NCBI RefSeq assembly: GCF_023380205.1
Contig: NZ_CP093361.1
Coordinates: 124,001-188,000, forward strand
From: Nicoliella spurrieriana
GTDB lineage: Bacteria; Bacillota; Bacilli; Lactobacillales; Lactobacillaceae
Length of the DNA: 64,000 nucleotides
Reading direction: 5' to 3'
Below, one piece after another: positions 19,047 through 27,667 of the stretch; position 1 is the stretch's first letter; each line of letters starts with the position of its first letter. The notes below the pieces were generated by a model. The model made no database searches. It had not been told where the DNA came from and was given only the letters and a program-made list of their open reading frames with translations. A program made the translations under genes and the position numbers.

Positions 19047-19105
19047 GACTTTGTTTGTTGTACAATACGATTAGTGTCTGATATAAAAACTAAGGAGTGA
19101 ATTTA

Positions 19106-20446
19106 ATGAGTAAGAGTATTAAGTTTGATGATATCAAAAATTACCAATCTGATTTAGATAAGCGCAGCGACGCAAAGCTCGTTGGCCGTGCTGTTTCACA
19201 CCAAGGCGTAAATGCAGTTAGCGCAAACTACAGTTCCGAAATTGCAAACAAACCCGTTTTTTCAATTGAACTAGAAACTGGTGACGTTGCAAATCAAAAG
19301 CGCAGTGGCCGTTGTTGGACATTCGCTGCACTGAACACTTTACGGCACCGGGTCGCTAACGAATTTAACCTAAAGGGTAACTTCGAATTATCCCAAAACT
19401 ACATTAACTTTTGGGACAAATTCGAAAAATCAAATTTCTTCTTAGAAAACATTCTAAATACTGCTAACAAAAAGCGGACTTCCAGAAAGGTAGCATTCCT
19501 ACTTGCTACTCCCCAACAAGATGGTGGCCAATGGGACATGCTCTGTGCATTGGTTGAAAAATACGGAGTCGTTCCTCAATCAGCAATGGCTGAAACTTAC
19601 AATAGTAATAACTCCGCTGATTTAAACAGCGTTTTGAACCTAAAGCTCAGACGGGACGCAGTTATCTTAAGAAACCTTGTTAACGACGGCGCTGACAAGG
19701 ATAAGATTGCGGCTCAAAAGGATCAAATGTTAAATGAAATCTACAGAATCTTAGTTTATGCATTGGGCGAACCTGCTAAGCATTTTGATTTTGAATACCG
19801 TGATAAGGACAATAAATATCACATTGCAAAGGACCTTACTCCTAAGAAATTCTACGAAAAATATATTCAATTAGACCTCGAAGACTACGTTTCATTAATT
19901 AACTCCCCTACTGATGACAAGCCTTACAAGAAGACTTACACCGTTGAATTGTTAGGAAACGTGGTTGGTGGTCGTCAAGTTAAGCATTTAAACCTATCAA
20001 TTGATGATTTTGAAAAACTAGCCATCAAGCAACTTAAGAATGGCGAAACCGTTTGGTTCGGTAGTGATGTTGGTCAAGCATCAGATCGTCAAAAGGGAAT
20101 CATGGATGACAAGCTTTATTCCCGTGCTGAATTATTCGACACTGATCTTGACTTAACTAAGGCTGAACAATTGGACTACAGTGAAAGCATGATGGACCAC
20201 GCAATGGTAATTACCGGAGTTGACATCGTTGATGGTAAACCCACTAAGTGGAAGGTCGAAAATAGTTGGGGCAACAAGGTTGGAAACAATGGGTACTTTG
20301 TCATGAGTGAATCATGGTTCAGAAAGTATGTCTACCAAATTGTTATCAACAAGAAATACCTCTCAGATGACTTAAAGAAGGCTCAGGCTCAAGACCCAAT
20401 CTTATTAGATCCTTGGGATCCAATGGGAACCTTAGCTAAGTTTTAA
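19106..20446 (+). CDS. pepC: Aminopeptidase C (C1B cysteine peptidase)
   Basis: 446-residue bleomycin-hydrolase-type aminopeptidase, a cytosolic homohexamer in lactic acid bacteria that trims peptides from milk or cereal protein. The catalytic Cys is in SGRCWTFAALNTLRHR, the His in MMDHAMVITGVDIV, and the Asn in KVENSWGNKVGNNGYFV. The open frame can begin at GTG 19097, but that lies within the ribosome binding site; ATG 19106 follows AAGGAGTGAATTTA. It has its own upstream -10 (TACAAT at 19061) and a strong terminator. Confidence 0.96.
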   Translation: MSKSIKFDDIKNYQSDLDKRSDAKLVGRAVSHQGVNAVSANYSSEIANKPVFSIELETGDVANQKRSGRCWTFAALNTLRHRVANEFNLKGNFELSQNYINFWDKFEKSNFFLENILNTANKKRTSRKVAFLLATPQQDGGQWDMLCALVEKYGVVPQSAMAETYNSNNSADLNSVLNLKLRRDAVILRNLVNDGADKDKIAAQKDQMLNEIYRILVYALGEPAKHFDFEYRDKDNKYHIAKDLTPKKFYEKYIQLDLEDYVSLINSPTDDKPYKKTYTVELLGNVVGGRQVKHLNLSIDDFEKLAIKQLKNGETVWFGSDVGQASDRQKGIMDDKLYSRAELFDTDLDLTKAEQLDYSESMMDHAMVITGVDIVDGKPTKWKVENSWGNKVGNNGYFVMSESWFRKYVYQIVINKKYLSDDLKKAQAQDPILLDPWDPMGTLAKF

Positions 20447-20463
20447 TTAATTATCTTTAAAAG

Positions 20464-20503
20464 TAAAAAAATGCTGATTTCTGAAGAAATCAGCATTTTT
20501 TTA
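20464..20503. terminator. Bidirectional terminator between pepC and the phosphoglycerate mutase gene
   Basis: AATGCTGATTTCT and its exact complement AGAAATCAGCATT flank a short loop, with A and T runs on the two sides, so it can serve both converging genes. Confidence 0.9.
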
Positions 20504-20504
20504 A

Positions 20505-21173
20505 TTATAAAGTAATTTTATCAACAATCCGTAACTGTGCATCTAATTGATATTGAATCGGTGCCCCATTAGGGACCTCGACTTGATCAATTACATCATC
20601 GTCAATTCGTTCTAAATATTTAATCAAGGCACGAATGGTACTGCCGTGGGCGACCACTAATTGATTATGGTGGTCTAATAACCGGGGGGCAATTGAATCG
20701 ACCCAATACGGCATAATCCGGTCATAAGCCATCCTTAGACTTTCCCCTAACGGCTCCGTGACCCCGATGCTTGTGTAACGTTCATCGTGATCATGGGCAC
20801 TTAACAATGGTGGAACGGTATTAAAACTACGTCGCCATTGATTAAACCGTTCTACGCCAACCCGTTGCTTTACGGCTTGTTTATTTTGCCCCCTTAGGGC
20901 TCCGTAATGTCGTTCATTTAACCGCCAGGACTTGTGTTCCATGATGTAGGCCTGCTCAATCTCGTCCAAAACAATGTTAGCAGTATCAATTGCACGAATC
21001 AAAAAGGAAGTGTGAACATCACTAAATCGGATGCCAGTTGCTCTAATTTTTTGACCAGCAGCATGGGCCTGCCCAATTCCAGCGGTAGTTAATGGAACAT
21101 CGTTCCACCCGGTAAAAACATTATTAGCATTTGCCAAACTTTCACCATGACGCATTAACGTTAAAAATACCAT
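20505..21173 (-). CDS. 2,3-bisphosphoglycerate-dependent phosphoglycerate mutase
   Basis: 222-residue histidine phosphatase superfamily protein. The phosphorylated His is in LMRHGES (His9), followed by the GpmA-type [12 protein letters not shown] and [12 protein letters not shown] segments. The second catalytic His is in [16 protein letters not shown]. It interconverts 3- and 2-phosphoglycerate in glycolysis. It deviates from typical GpmA at a few positions (GSTIRAL for GNSLRAL), and it stands next to carriers instead of glycolytic genes, so it could be a secondary paralogue. The start at 21173 ([12 protein letters not shown]) fits the family better than the frame three codons longer. Confidence 0.85.
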   Translation of the reverse strand: MVFLTLMRHGESLANANNVFTGWNDVPLTTAGIGQAHAAGQKIRATGIRFSDVHTSFLIRAIDTANIVLDEIEQAYIMEHKSWRLNERHYGALRGQNKQAVKQRVGVERFNQWRRSFNTVPPLLSAHDHDERYTSIGVTEPLGESLRMAYDRIMPYWVDSIAPRLLDHHNQLVVAHGSTIRALIKYLERIDDDVIDQVEVPNGAPIQYQLDAQLRIVDKITL

Positions 21174-21199
21174 TAATCCCACACTTTCTTAATCATAAA

Positions 21200-22162
21200 C
21201 TACTTAACAGCATCTTTCATTTCAGAACTATCAGTCTTCGTCCGGTTCCCCATAAAGGTAATAATCGAACTAACTAAAATTACCAAGATTCCTACGATGG
21301 TATTGATCGAGAGCGTTTCATGTAAAATCAATAGTGCTAATACCGGTGCCAAGCCGGGCTTGATGAAAAACACCAACGAAGCCATTGAAACCCCGCCCCG
21401 ATCCATTGCCAAGAAGTAAAACGCAAAACCACCGCCGGTAACACAAACACAGATAAAAAATAAAATCCAGAAATAATGCAATCCGACGTTTTGTAAAATC
21501 GGCACGTTAACAAACGATTTCATCCAACTGACCGACTTTAACCCGTTAGCAATTGCAGGAATCCTAAAGAATAAAATCAGTGCCAATAACTCAATGGATC
21601 CGGCGATAAAGGTGTAACTAGTCATTGTAATCCCATCAAAGCCACTGACCACAGAGGACCACCGGGAAACGATACTATAAAGACCAAAGGTCACTGCAGA
21701 ACCCACCGCTAACGAAATGCCAAGCGGATTTGTCAGCTTAGCGGGATTAACAATGATTAATAGTCCTGCTATTGATAATAGCATTGAAATCAAATTCAAG
21801 CGACCAATTCGCTCCCTTAATATTAAGTACGCAAATAACAGTGAAAAAACCGGATTACAACTAAATAATACTGCTACGGTAGCTGCCTCATCATACTCAA
21901 TTGCAATTTGATATAGGGTCATACTAACGATGACACATAGAAATCCAGTCAGGGCAAATATCAAAATATCACGAAGGTTAAACTGTTGCTCAGCGTCACG
22001 GCGATGTTTTAAAGCAATTGGTAGCAACACTAATCCCCCGATTAAAAATCGAATTAAATTTAATTGTAGGGGCGCAAACACTCCCTGAACACTCTTTAGA
22101 GCAATCTCCATTAAACTGAACATGAAAGTTGAAATAATCACATATAACAAGGTTCTTCGCAA
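21200..22162 (-). CDS. EamA/DMT-family transporter
   Basis: 320-residue integral membrane protein with about ten hydrophobic segments arranged as two EamA repeats (first ~residues 5-140, second ~150-300). Drug/metabolite transporters of this group usually export amino acids or other metabolites; the substrate cannot be told from sequence. The start codon is TTG with GGAAG about ten bases upstream. It lies 26 bp upstream of the mutase gene and 19 bp downstream of another carrier gene, so the three may form one transcript. Confidence 0.85.
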   Translation of the reverse strand: MRRTLLYVIISTFMFSLMEIALKSVQGVFAPLQLNLIRFLIGGLVLLPIALKHRRDAEQQFNLRDILIFALTGFLCVIVSMTLYQIAIEYDEAATVAVLFSCNPVFSLLFAYLILRERIGRLNLISMLLSIAGLLIIVNPAKLTNPLGISLAVGSAVTFGLYSIVSRWSSVVSGFDGITMTSYTFIAGSIELLALILFFRIPAIANGLKSVSWMKSFVNVPILQNVGLHYFWILFFICVCVTGGGFAFYFLAMDRGGVSMASLVFFIKPGLAPVLALLILHETLSINTIVGILVILVSSIITFMGNRTKTDSSEMKDAVK

Positions 22163-22181
22163 AATAAATCCGCTTCCTTAT

Positions 22182-23147
22182 CTAAAATTTTTGAACCAGG
22201 GTCATCAAGATTGGAATAACGAGCAAACTCATTAAGGTAGTCTCAGTTACCATTAAGGATGCATATTCATCATCAGCATCATATAGTTTAGAAACCACCG
22301 GTGCATTAGTCATTACTGGCATCGCTGATTGTAAAATAAAAACTTGTTTCATTAATACCGGCATTCCGGTAAAGGCCACTAATAGGGTCATTAATAATGG
22401 CGCCATAATGAAACGGCCCAAAAGGATTCCCCAGTTAAGTCGGTTAAACTTGACCTTTTTAATGTTGATTTTAGAAACCGCAATCCCGATAAAAATCATT
22501 GATAGTGGCGTGGTTAAACCACCCACGTATTCACAACTCTTAAAAACCGGTTTTAATACCGGCTTTAACCATTCAATATTTGGAATATTTAATAGGACCA
22601 GAATAACGGCAACGATAAATCCTAACAATGGTGGTGAAAATACCTTTTGGAGGGTTTGCTTTAGATTAAACTTACTGTCGGCATCACCATCGCGTTGAAT
22701 CAAATAGACCCCAAGCGTCCAAAAAAAGGTCGTATTTGCCATATAGTACACTAATACATACGGCAAACTGCGGGCTCCAAATAATGCCAAATTAACGGGG
22801 AGTCCAACAAAAACGGTATTCGAATTAAAAAACATGGATTCGAACAACCCACGGTGAAATTTAGCCACCCCTAATGCACGAGCAACTGCTACTGAAGCAC
22901 CAAACAAAATTAGCATTGAAACAACCGGAAATCTCAAATCAGGTAAAGTATGTAAAAGCTTACTTGCTGTAAATTTACCAGTAATGGTACTAATCATGTA
23001 AGCTGGTAGTGCTACCTGGGTAACCAGTTTTGCAATTAATTTTGCGGTCTTATCATCGAACCAACCCCGTTTTGCCAGGAAAAAGCCAAGTAAGATCATC
23101 AGTAAAATTACAACAATTCCAGAAATACTATCAATAAAAACTGCCAA
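22182..23147 (-). CDS. AEC-family transporter (auxin efflux carrier/malate permease type)
   Basis: 321-residue membrane protein with ten predicted hydrophobic segments and the AEC central break (SMLILFGASVAVARALGV... PLSMIFIGIAVSKINIKK). Lactic acid bacterial relatives include the malate permease MleP, but many AEC proteins carry unknown solutes, and no malolactic enzyme gene is adjacent. The start codon is TTG, eight bases after AGGAAG. It is the first gene of the probable three-gene group that runs down to the mutase. Confidence 0.85.
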   Translation of the reverse strand: MAVFIDSISGIVVILLMILLGFFLAKRGWFDDKTAKLIAKLVTQVALPAYMISTITGKFTASKLLHTLPDLRFPVVSMLILFGASVAVARALGVAKFHRGLFESMFFNSNTVFVGLPVNLALFGARSLPYVLVYYMANTTFFWTLGVYLIQRDGDADSKFNLKQTLQKVFSPPLLGFIVAVILVLLNIPNIEWLKPVLKPVFKSCEYVGGLTTPLSMIFIGIAVSKINIKKVKFNRLNWGILLGRFIMAPLLMTLLVAFTGMPVLMKQVFILQSAMPVMTNAPVVSKLYDADDEYASLMVTETTLMSLLVIPILMTLVQKF

Positions 23148-23236
23148 TCCACATCACTTCCTAATCAATAATTAATTTTAATCACAAACTGAATTATAGC
23201 ATAAATTAACTAGCCATTTTCGGTAGTCAGCAAATG

Positions 23237-23265
23237 TTAAATATTAAATTGATATTAAATATTAA
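23237..23265. repeat. Direct repeat upstream of the LCP gene
   Basis: TTAAATATTAA occurs at 23237-23247 and again at 23255-23265, an 18-bp period. It lies about 100 bp before the LCP start, in an AT-rich region, so chance is possible. Confidence 0.4.
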
Positions 23266-23367
23266 CGACTAAAGTTGTGATTTATCCTGATTTTTTTTAT
23301 AATTGCATACATATTGTTTAAAATTTAAAGTAAAAATTAAAAGAATATCAGTAATGGAGCAATTAAT

Positions 23368-24459
23368 ATGAATAACTCAAATCAAAATAGTGACTCTCAA
23401 CGACGTGAAAATCGGACTCACTTTAAGAAGAAGACCCACAAGAAATTATGGACATTTGTTATTATCGTGTTAATTATCTTGACTGCTGGGCTAATTTATC
23501 TTTACAACGCTTATAACAGCGCTCAAAAAACATTTAACCAAACCTTTGAAGCTGGTGACACCAATAAATTAAGAAATGTATCATCAGTCATTAGCCAGGA
23601 TAAGCCATTTTCTGTCCTATTATTAGGGACCGATACTGGTGCATTAGGTCGTGACGATACCGGGCGAACTGATACGATGATCGTTGCCACGATTAATCCC
23701 AAAAAAGAAAACATTTCATTGACCAGTATTCCACGTGATACTAAAGTCACCGTCCCTGGTGATTCACAACCATACGAAAAAATCAATGCTGCTTATACGA
23801 TTGGTGGCCCATCAACGGCAGTGCAAACCGTCCAAAATCTACTAAATGTCCCCATTGATTTTTATGCCATCATCAACATGGGTGGCCTTGAAAAGATGGT
23901 GAATGCGGTTGGTGGCGTTGAAGTCAATCCGCCACTAACGTTTAAATATGGAGCCGCCAACGTAGTCAAGGGCCAAAAGGTTACATTAAACGGTAAACAA
24001 GCCCTTGATTATTCTAGAATGCGACATGAAGACCCCACTGGTGATTATGGTCGTCAAAAACGGCAACGTGAGGTTCTTCAAAAATTAGTATTAAAAGCAA
24101 TGCAAATTTCATCATTACCACGTTATAAGACCATTTTAAGTTCATTAAAGGGGAATCTTAAAACCGATATTACATTTGATGATATGGTATCAATGCGGGC
24201 TCGTTATGGAGATGCAACCCATCATATTAAATCCGATACTCTTCAGGGTGAGGATGCAATGATTGATGGCATTGATTACCAGGTCGCACCAGAATCAGAA
24301 TTATTAAGGGTTTCAAATTACATTCGTAAGAATCTAAACCTAAGCTCTATCAACAGTATTTCAGCAACCCAAAGTCAGACTGACGATGATGGTAGTGGTA
24401 CCGACACTAATAGTTCCACCACTGACGGTACCTCAACTAATTCATCAACTGCTTATTAA
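23368..24459 (+). CDS. LytR-CpsA-Psr (LCP) family cell-wall ligase
   Basis: 363-residue membrane-anchored protein. A basic cytosolic N-terminus (HFKKKTHKKL) leads into one transmembrane helix (WTFVIIVLIILTAGLIYLY, residues ~30-48). The extracellular LCP domain has the typical signatures LLLGTDTG, GRTDTMIVATINP, SIPRDTKV, INAAYTIGG and YSRMRHEDPTGDYGRQKRQREV. The tail is Ser/Thr/Asp-rich and of low complexity. LCP enzymes attach teichoic acids or polysaccharides to peptidoglycan, which fits with the TagA-type enzyme at 30501. The start ATG follows GGAGCAATTAAT. Confidence 0.93.
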   Translation: MNNSNQNSDSQRRENRTHFKKKTHKKLWTFVIIVLIILTAGLIYLYNAYNSAQKTFNQTFEAGDTNKLRNVSSVISQDKPFSVLLLGTDTGALGRDDTGRTDTMIVATINPKKENISLTSIPRDTKVTVPGDSQPYEKINAAYTIGGPSTAVQTVQNLLNVPIDFYAIINMGGLEKMVNAVGGVEVNPPLTFKYGAANVVKGQKVTLNGKQALDYSRMRHEDPTGDYGRQKRQREVLQKLVLKAMQISSLPRYKTILSSLKGNLKTDITFDDMVSMRARYGDATHHIKSDTLQGEDAMIDGIDYQVAPESELLRVSNYIRKNLNLSSINSISATQSQTDDDGSGTDTNSSTTDGTSTNSSTAY

Positions 24460-24461
24460 TT

Positions 24462-24502
24462 AAAAATAGTGCTAATCAAAAATGATTAGCACTATTTTTT
24501 AG
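24462..24502. terminator. Bidirectional terminator between the LCP gene and katA
   Basis: AAAATAGTGCTAATCA and TGATTAGCACTATTTT are exact complements around AAAA, with T and A runs on the outer sides. Confidence 0.9.
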
Positions 24503-24512
24503 TTAATATTAA

Positions 24513-25964
24513 TTACTTAGTAATTTCGTCCATATCTAAGCCCAGCGCATCAGCAACCCGTTGTCCATATTCATGGTCCGCATTGTAAAACTGCCGAGTT
24601 TCTAAAACCTTATTTTCATGACTCTTAACACTCCCTAAGGTGCCCTTAATCGTGTCAATTAAACGGTCACGCTCTTCAGGGGTCATAACCCGGTATAACG
24701 CACCAGCATCAGAATAATAGTCAACATCGTAGGTTTTATAGGTATCAGCATTCCCCTCAACCGCAAATGGTTTGATATTTGCATGGGGATCTTCAACTGG
24801 CCCATTTTCGCCATTTGGTTCATAGTTTACAGCATTATCTTGATCCTGTGCCATAAAGCCATCCCGTTCATAGTTCTTAGGACGCCCATTTTTAGGCCGG
24901 TTTATTGGTAGTTGTTCGTAATTAGCACCTAACCGATACCGTTCAGCATCCTTATATGCAAATAACCGGCCCTGAAGTAATTTATCAGGTGAAGCTTCAA
25001 TACCTGGAACCAAGTTTGCTGGTGAAAAGGCAGCTTCTTCAACGTCATCAAAATAGTTCGTTGGATTTTCATTTAATGTAAATTCCCCAACTTCTTGAAG
25101 CGGATAGTCAGAATGGTTAACCACCTTGGTAACGTCAAATAAGTCCTTCTTGTAGTTCAAGCCTTCTTCATAAGGAATAATTTGAACCATTACTCGCCAC
25201 TTAGGAAAATCATTATTAGCGATGGCATCATAAAGATCATGCAATAAGAAGTCAGTATCCTTTGAAGCCGTCTTAGCAGCGGTTTCATTCGACATATTTT
25301 TAACCCCTTGTTCGCTAATAAAGTGGTATTTAACCCAGTAAGCCTCCCCCTTAGCGTTGACCCACTTATAGGTATGACTACCATAACCATTCATTTCACG
25401 GTAACTAGCAGGATTTCCACGATCACCCATTAAGTAGGTAACCTGGTGGACTGATTCTGGTGAATGAGCCCAAAAATCCCATTGCATATCCTGACTTCTT
25501 AAGTGGGTATCTGGTTCCCGCTTTTGAGAATGGATAAAATCAGGAAACTTTAGGGGATCATTAACAAAGAACACCGGAGTGTTATTCCCTACAATGTCAT
25601 AGTTTCCGTCATTAGTGTAAAACTTCAACGCAAAGCCACGGACATCACGCTCAGTATCTGGATAACCAGATTCTCCAGCAACCTGTGAGAACCGAATAAT
25701 CATTGGAGTTTCCTTCCCAGGTTGCCCAGTAAATAGGTCCGCCTTAGTATACTTACTCATATCGTGAGTTAGTTTAAAGAACCCCTTAGCACCAGCACCC
25801 TTAGCGTGAACGACTCGTTCTGGAATTCTTTCACGATTAAAGTGAGCTAATTTTTCAAGTAATTGATAGTCCTGTAATAAAACTGGACCCCGGTTACCAG
25901 CTGTTTGCGAATGATTATTGTCAGCCCAAGGTTGCCCTTCAGCAGTTTTAATTTTATCAGTCAA
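24513..25964 (-). CDS. katA: Haem catalase
   Basis: 483-residue clade-3-type monofunctional catalase that dismutates hydrogen peroxide. The active-site His53 is in RIPERVVHAKGAGAKGFF, the distal Asn region is NYDIVGNNTPVFF, and the proximal haem ligand Tyr is in RLFAYKDAERYRLG. An ATG lies nine codons upstream, but the AAAGGAG ribosome binding site falls after it, and TTG 25964 (MTDKIKTAEGQPW) agrees with relatives. Most lactobacilli cannot make haem, so activity probably depends on haem from the environment; no haem synthesis genes are in view. A dyad overlaps its promoter. Confidence 0.95.
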   Translation of the reverse strand: MTDKIKTAEGQPWADNNHSQTAGNRGPVLLQDYQLLEKLAHFNRERIPERVVHAKGAGAKGFFKLTHDMSKYTKADLFTGQPGKETPMIIRFSQVAGESGYPDTERDVRGFALKFYTNDGNYDIVGNNTPVFFVNDPLKFPDFIHSQKREPDTHLRSQDMQWDFWAHSPESVHQVTYLMGDRGNPASYREMNGYGSHTYKWVNAKGEAYWVKYHFISEQGVKNMSNETAAKTASKDTDFLLHDLYDAIANNDFPKWRVMVQIIPYEEGLNYKKDLFDVTKVVNHSDYPLQEVGEFTLNENPTNYFDDVEEAAFSPANLVPGIEASPDKLLQGRLFAYKDAERYRLGANYEQLPINRPKNGRPKNYERDGFMAQDQDNAVNYEPNGENGPVEDPHANIKPFAVEGNADTYKTYDVDYYSDAGALYRVMTPEERDRLIDTIKGTLGSVKSHENKVLETRQFYNADHEYGQRVADALGLDMDEITK

Positions 25965-26018
25965 ATAAACCACTCCTTTGGAATTAAACATATCTTACAA
26001 GTTATATTTACAAAGTAA

Positions 26019-26047
26019 ATGGTAACACCGTGTCACTTTATTCACAA
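26019..26047 (-). promoter_or_regulatory. katA promoter with an overlapping dyad operator
   Basis: On the minus strand TTGTGA (26047-26042) and TACCAT (26024-26019) are 17 bp apart. Positions 26022-26036 form a 15-bp dyad, GTGACACGGTGTTAC, symmetrical at six of seven base pairs. It covers the spacer and touches the -10, a placement expected for a repressor. It does not match the PerR box (TTATAATNATTATAA) or the Rex site. Confidence 0.55.
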
Positions 26048-26057
26048 GTAAAAAGCA

Positions 26058-26097
26058 TAAAAAAAGCTAGAGTATAAAAATACTCTAGCTTTTTTTA
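26058..26097 (-). terminator. Terminator of tRNA-Leu
   Basis: AAGCTAGAGTA and TACTCTAGCTT pair exactly around TAAAAA, with T-runs on both strands. It begins four bases after the 3' end of the tRNA gene. Confidence 0.9.
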
Positions 26098-26100
26098 TGA

Positions 26101-26186
26101 TGCGGCCAAGAGGACTCGAACCTCCACCGGGAAAACTCCCGACAAGATCCTTAATCTTGCGCGTCTGCCAATTCCGCCATGGCCGC
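26101..26186 (-). tRNA. tRNA-Leu (anticodon AAG)
   Basis: The acceptor arms GCGGCCA/TGGCCGC, a long variable arm (GTCGGGAG...CCCGG) and the T-loop GGTTCGAGTCC mark a type II leucine tRNA. The anticodon stem CAAGA/TCTTG encloses the loop TTAAGGA, which places AAG at 34-36 with G37. A34 would be edited to inosine by TadA in order to read CUU and CUC. The CCA end is not encoded. The gene stands alone. Confidence 0.85.
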
Positions 26187-26246
26187 ATGTGAAAATCAAC
26201 ATATATTAATATATCAAATATTCACGAAATAATCAACTATTTTTTA

Positions 26247-27119
26247 TTATTCACCGCGAACGGTAGCCCCATCACGGTCTAAATCCATTACTCGCACCCG
26301 ACCATCTAATCGTTCATCAGTCCGTAATTGATCACGTAATTTTAACAGCAGTTCCCGCTTCCCTAGCGATACAATTACTGGGCCGGTACCACTAATAAAC
26401 GTTCCATAAATCCCTAATTGATGTGCAGCGGTCTTAATTAAATTTAAATTATCCTGATCCCGCTTTAGGTTTCGTTCGCCAAAGTAAGTGCCATCAATTA
26501 ACTTCGCAGCAACTGGCCAATTATCATTTAATAATGCTGCTACTAATAAATTAGCATCATTACTAGAATCCAATGCAGATTGACCATCGATTTGTTTAGG
26601 CAGTTCGATTTTACCCACTTTACCCCGTGGCATCACAAACATCATTGCGGCAACATCCGGCATCTGTGACTTAATTGCAATTAGTTTACCGTCAATTACC
26701 TTCGATACCGTTAAATCACCCAAAAAGCCAGCTGCAACGTTTTCAGAATGTGCTTCAATCTGATTTCCAATTTGCATTTGTTCATCAATCGAAAGGTCTA
26801 AATTACCCAAAGCATTCGCAATCTTAATTCCAACGATTACAGCAGTCGTACTAGAACCTAAACCGTGTTCTACGGGAATATCGGACATTACTGTTAGCTG
26901 ATGGGGGTGAATTTTAGGATCCAATCGAAGGATGGTTTGGACAATTAAGTTATGCTCATCATGGGGAATATTTTCACCCAACGCATGGTTAACCCGCCAA
27001 TGGTCAGTTTCTTCCTCAACAATTACAGTATAGTAAAGGTGGAGGGCTAACCCAAGTGAATCAATTCCAGGTCCTAAGTTGGATACGGTTGCTGGTACTC
27101 GAATGATAATTTTACCCAT
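26247..27119 (-). CDS. thrB: Homoserine kinase (GHMP family)
   Basis: 290-residue GHMP kinase that phosphorylates homoserine in threonine synthesis. The N-terminus IRVPATVSNLGPGIDSLGLAL and the ATP-binding motif IPVEHGLGSSTTAVIVG (residues ~88-104) fit ThrB, as does GTFISGTGPVIVSL near the C-terminus. hom and thrC, usually linked, are absent here. Mevalonate-pathway GHMP kinases are less likely, given the PATVSNLGPGID start. It shares its first base with the end of the SprT-like gene upstream. Confidence 0.85.
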   Translation of the reverse strand: MGKIIIRVPATVSNLGPGIDSLGLALHLYYTVIVEEETDHWRVNHALGENIPHDEHNLIVQTILRLDPKIHPHQLTVMSDIPVEHGLGSSTTAVIVGIKIANALGNLDLSIDEQMQIGNQIEAHSENVAAGFLGDLTVSKVIDGKLIAIKSQMPDVAAMMFVMPRGKVGKIELPKQIDGQSALDSSNDANLLVAALLNDNWPVAAKLIDGTYFGERNLKRDQDNLNLIKTAAHQLGIYGTFISGTGPVIVSLGKRELLLKLRDQLRTDERLDGRVRVMDLDRDGATVRGE

Positions 27120-27577
27120 TATAAATTCGCTCCTTTATGATGCCTTGTGATTAATCTTAACTTACCCCGACACTTACCACAAACAAATTTACTTGTATCC
27201 ACGAATCGATTTCGTTGGTATTGTTGATGGCATTTTTGACACTCGTAGGTGTATCTAGGGTGATCGATTCGTGGTGCATAGCGCAATCCCCCAACGGCTT
27301 TAAGAAGTTGTTTAAACTCCTTCGTTTGGTGTTGACCACTAAAGCCAGCCATGTGCAAATGGTAGTGACATAATTCATGCTTAATTACCCCAATTAACGT
27401 TTCTTTTGAAAATGCACTTAGCATTTTGGGGTTGATTTCAATGTTGTGAGTTTGCAAATAGTAGCGACCCCCGGTAGTTCTTAGGCGACGATTAAAATAA
27501 ATCCGGTGCTTAAACGGCCGCGCAAAATTTCTTTGCGAAATTTGTTCACAGAGTCGTTGTAATTCTTGATCGGACAA
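27119..27577 (-). CDS. SprT-like zinc metalloprotein
   Basis: 152-residue SprT-family protein (YdcK/SprT-like in Bacillus). The zinc-protease motif HELCHYHLH lies near residues 67-75. A C-terminal zinc-ribbon follows with C111/C114 (YECQKCHQQY) and a second pair (FVCGKCRGKLRL). Bacterial SprT proteins are uncharacterised; eukaryotic relatives cleave DNA-protein crosslinks. The start codon is TTG after GAGGGGAT. It is translationally coupled to thrB (one-base overlap), although no shared pathway is known. Confidence 0.85.
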   Translation of the reverse strand: MSDQELQRLCEQISQRNFARPFKHRIYFNRRLRTTGGRYYLQTHNIEINPKMLSAFSKETLIGVIKHELCHYHLHMAGFSGQHQTKEFKQLLKAVGGLRYAPRIDHPRYTYECQKCHQQYQRNRFVDTSKFVCGKCRGKLRLITRHHKGANL

Positions 27578-27639
27578 TAATAAAATCCCCTCTTTGATTG
27601 ATAGTATTAAATACGCGGTTATTTTATTATCCGACTATC

Positions 27640-27667
27640 AAAAAAACGGGTTTCCCCGTTTTTTATA
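27640..27667 (-). terminator. Terminator of the pncB-nadE group
   Basis: AAAAAACGGG and CCCGTTTTTT pair around a short loop, with T-runs on both strands. It abuts the stop codon of the 139-residue gene. Confidence 0.85.
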
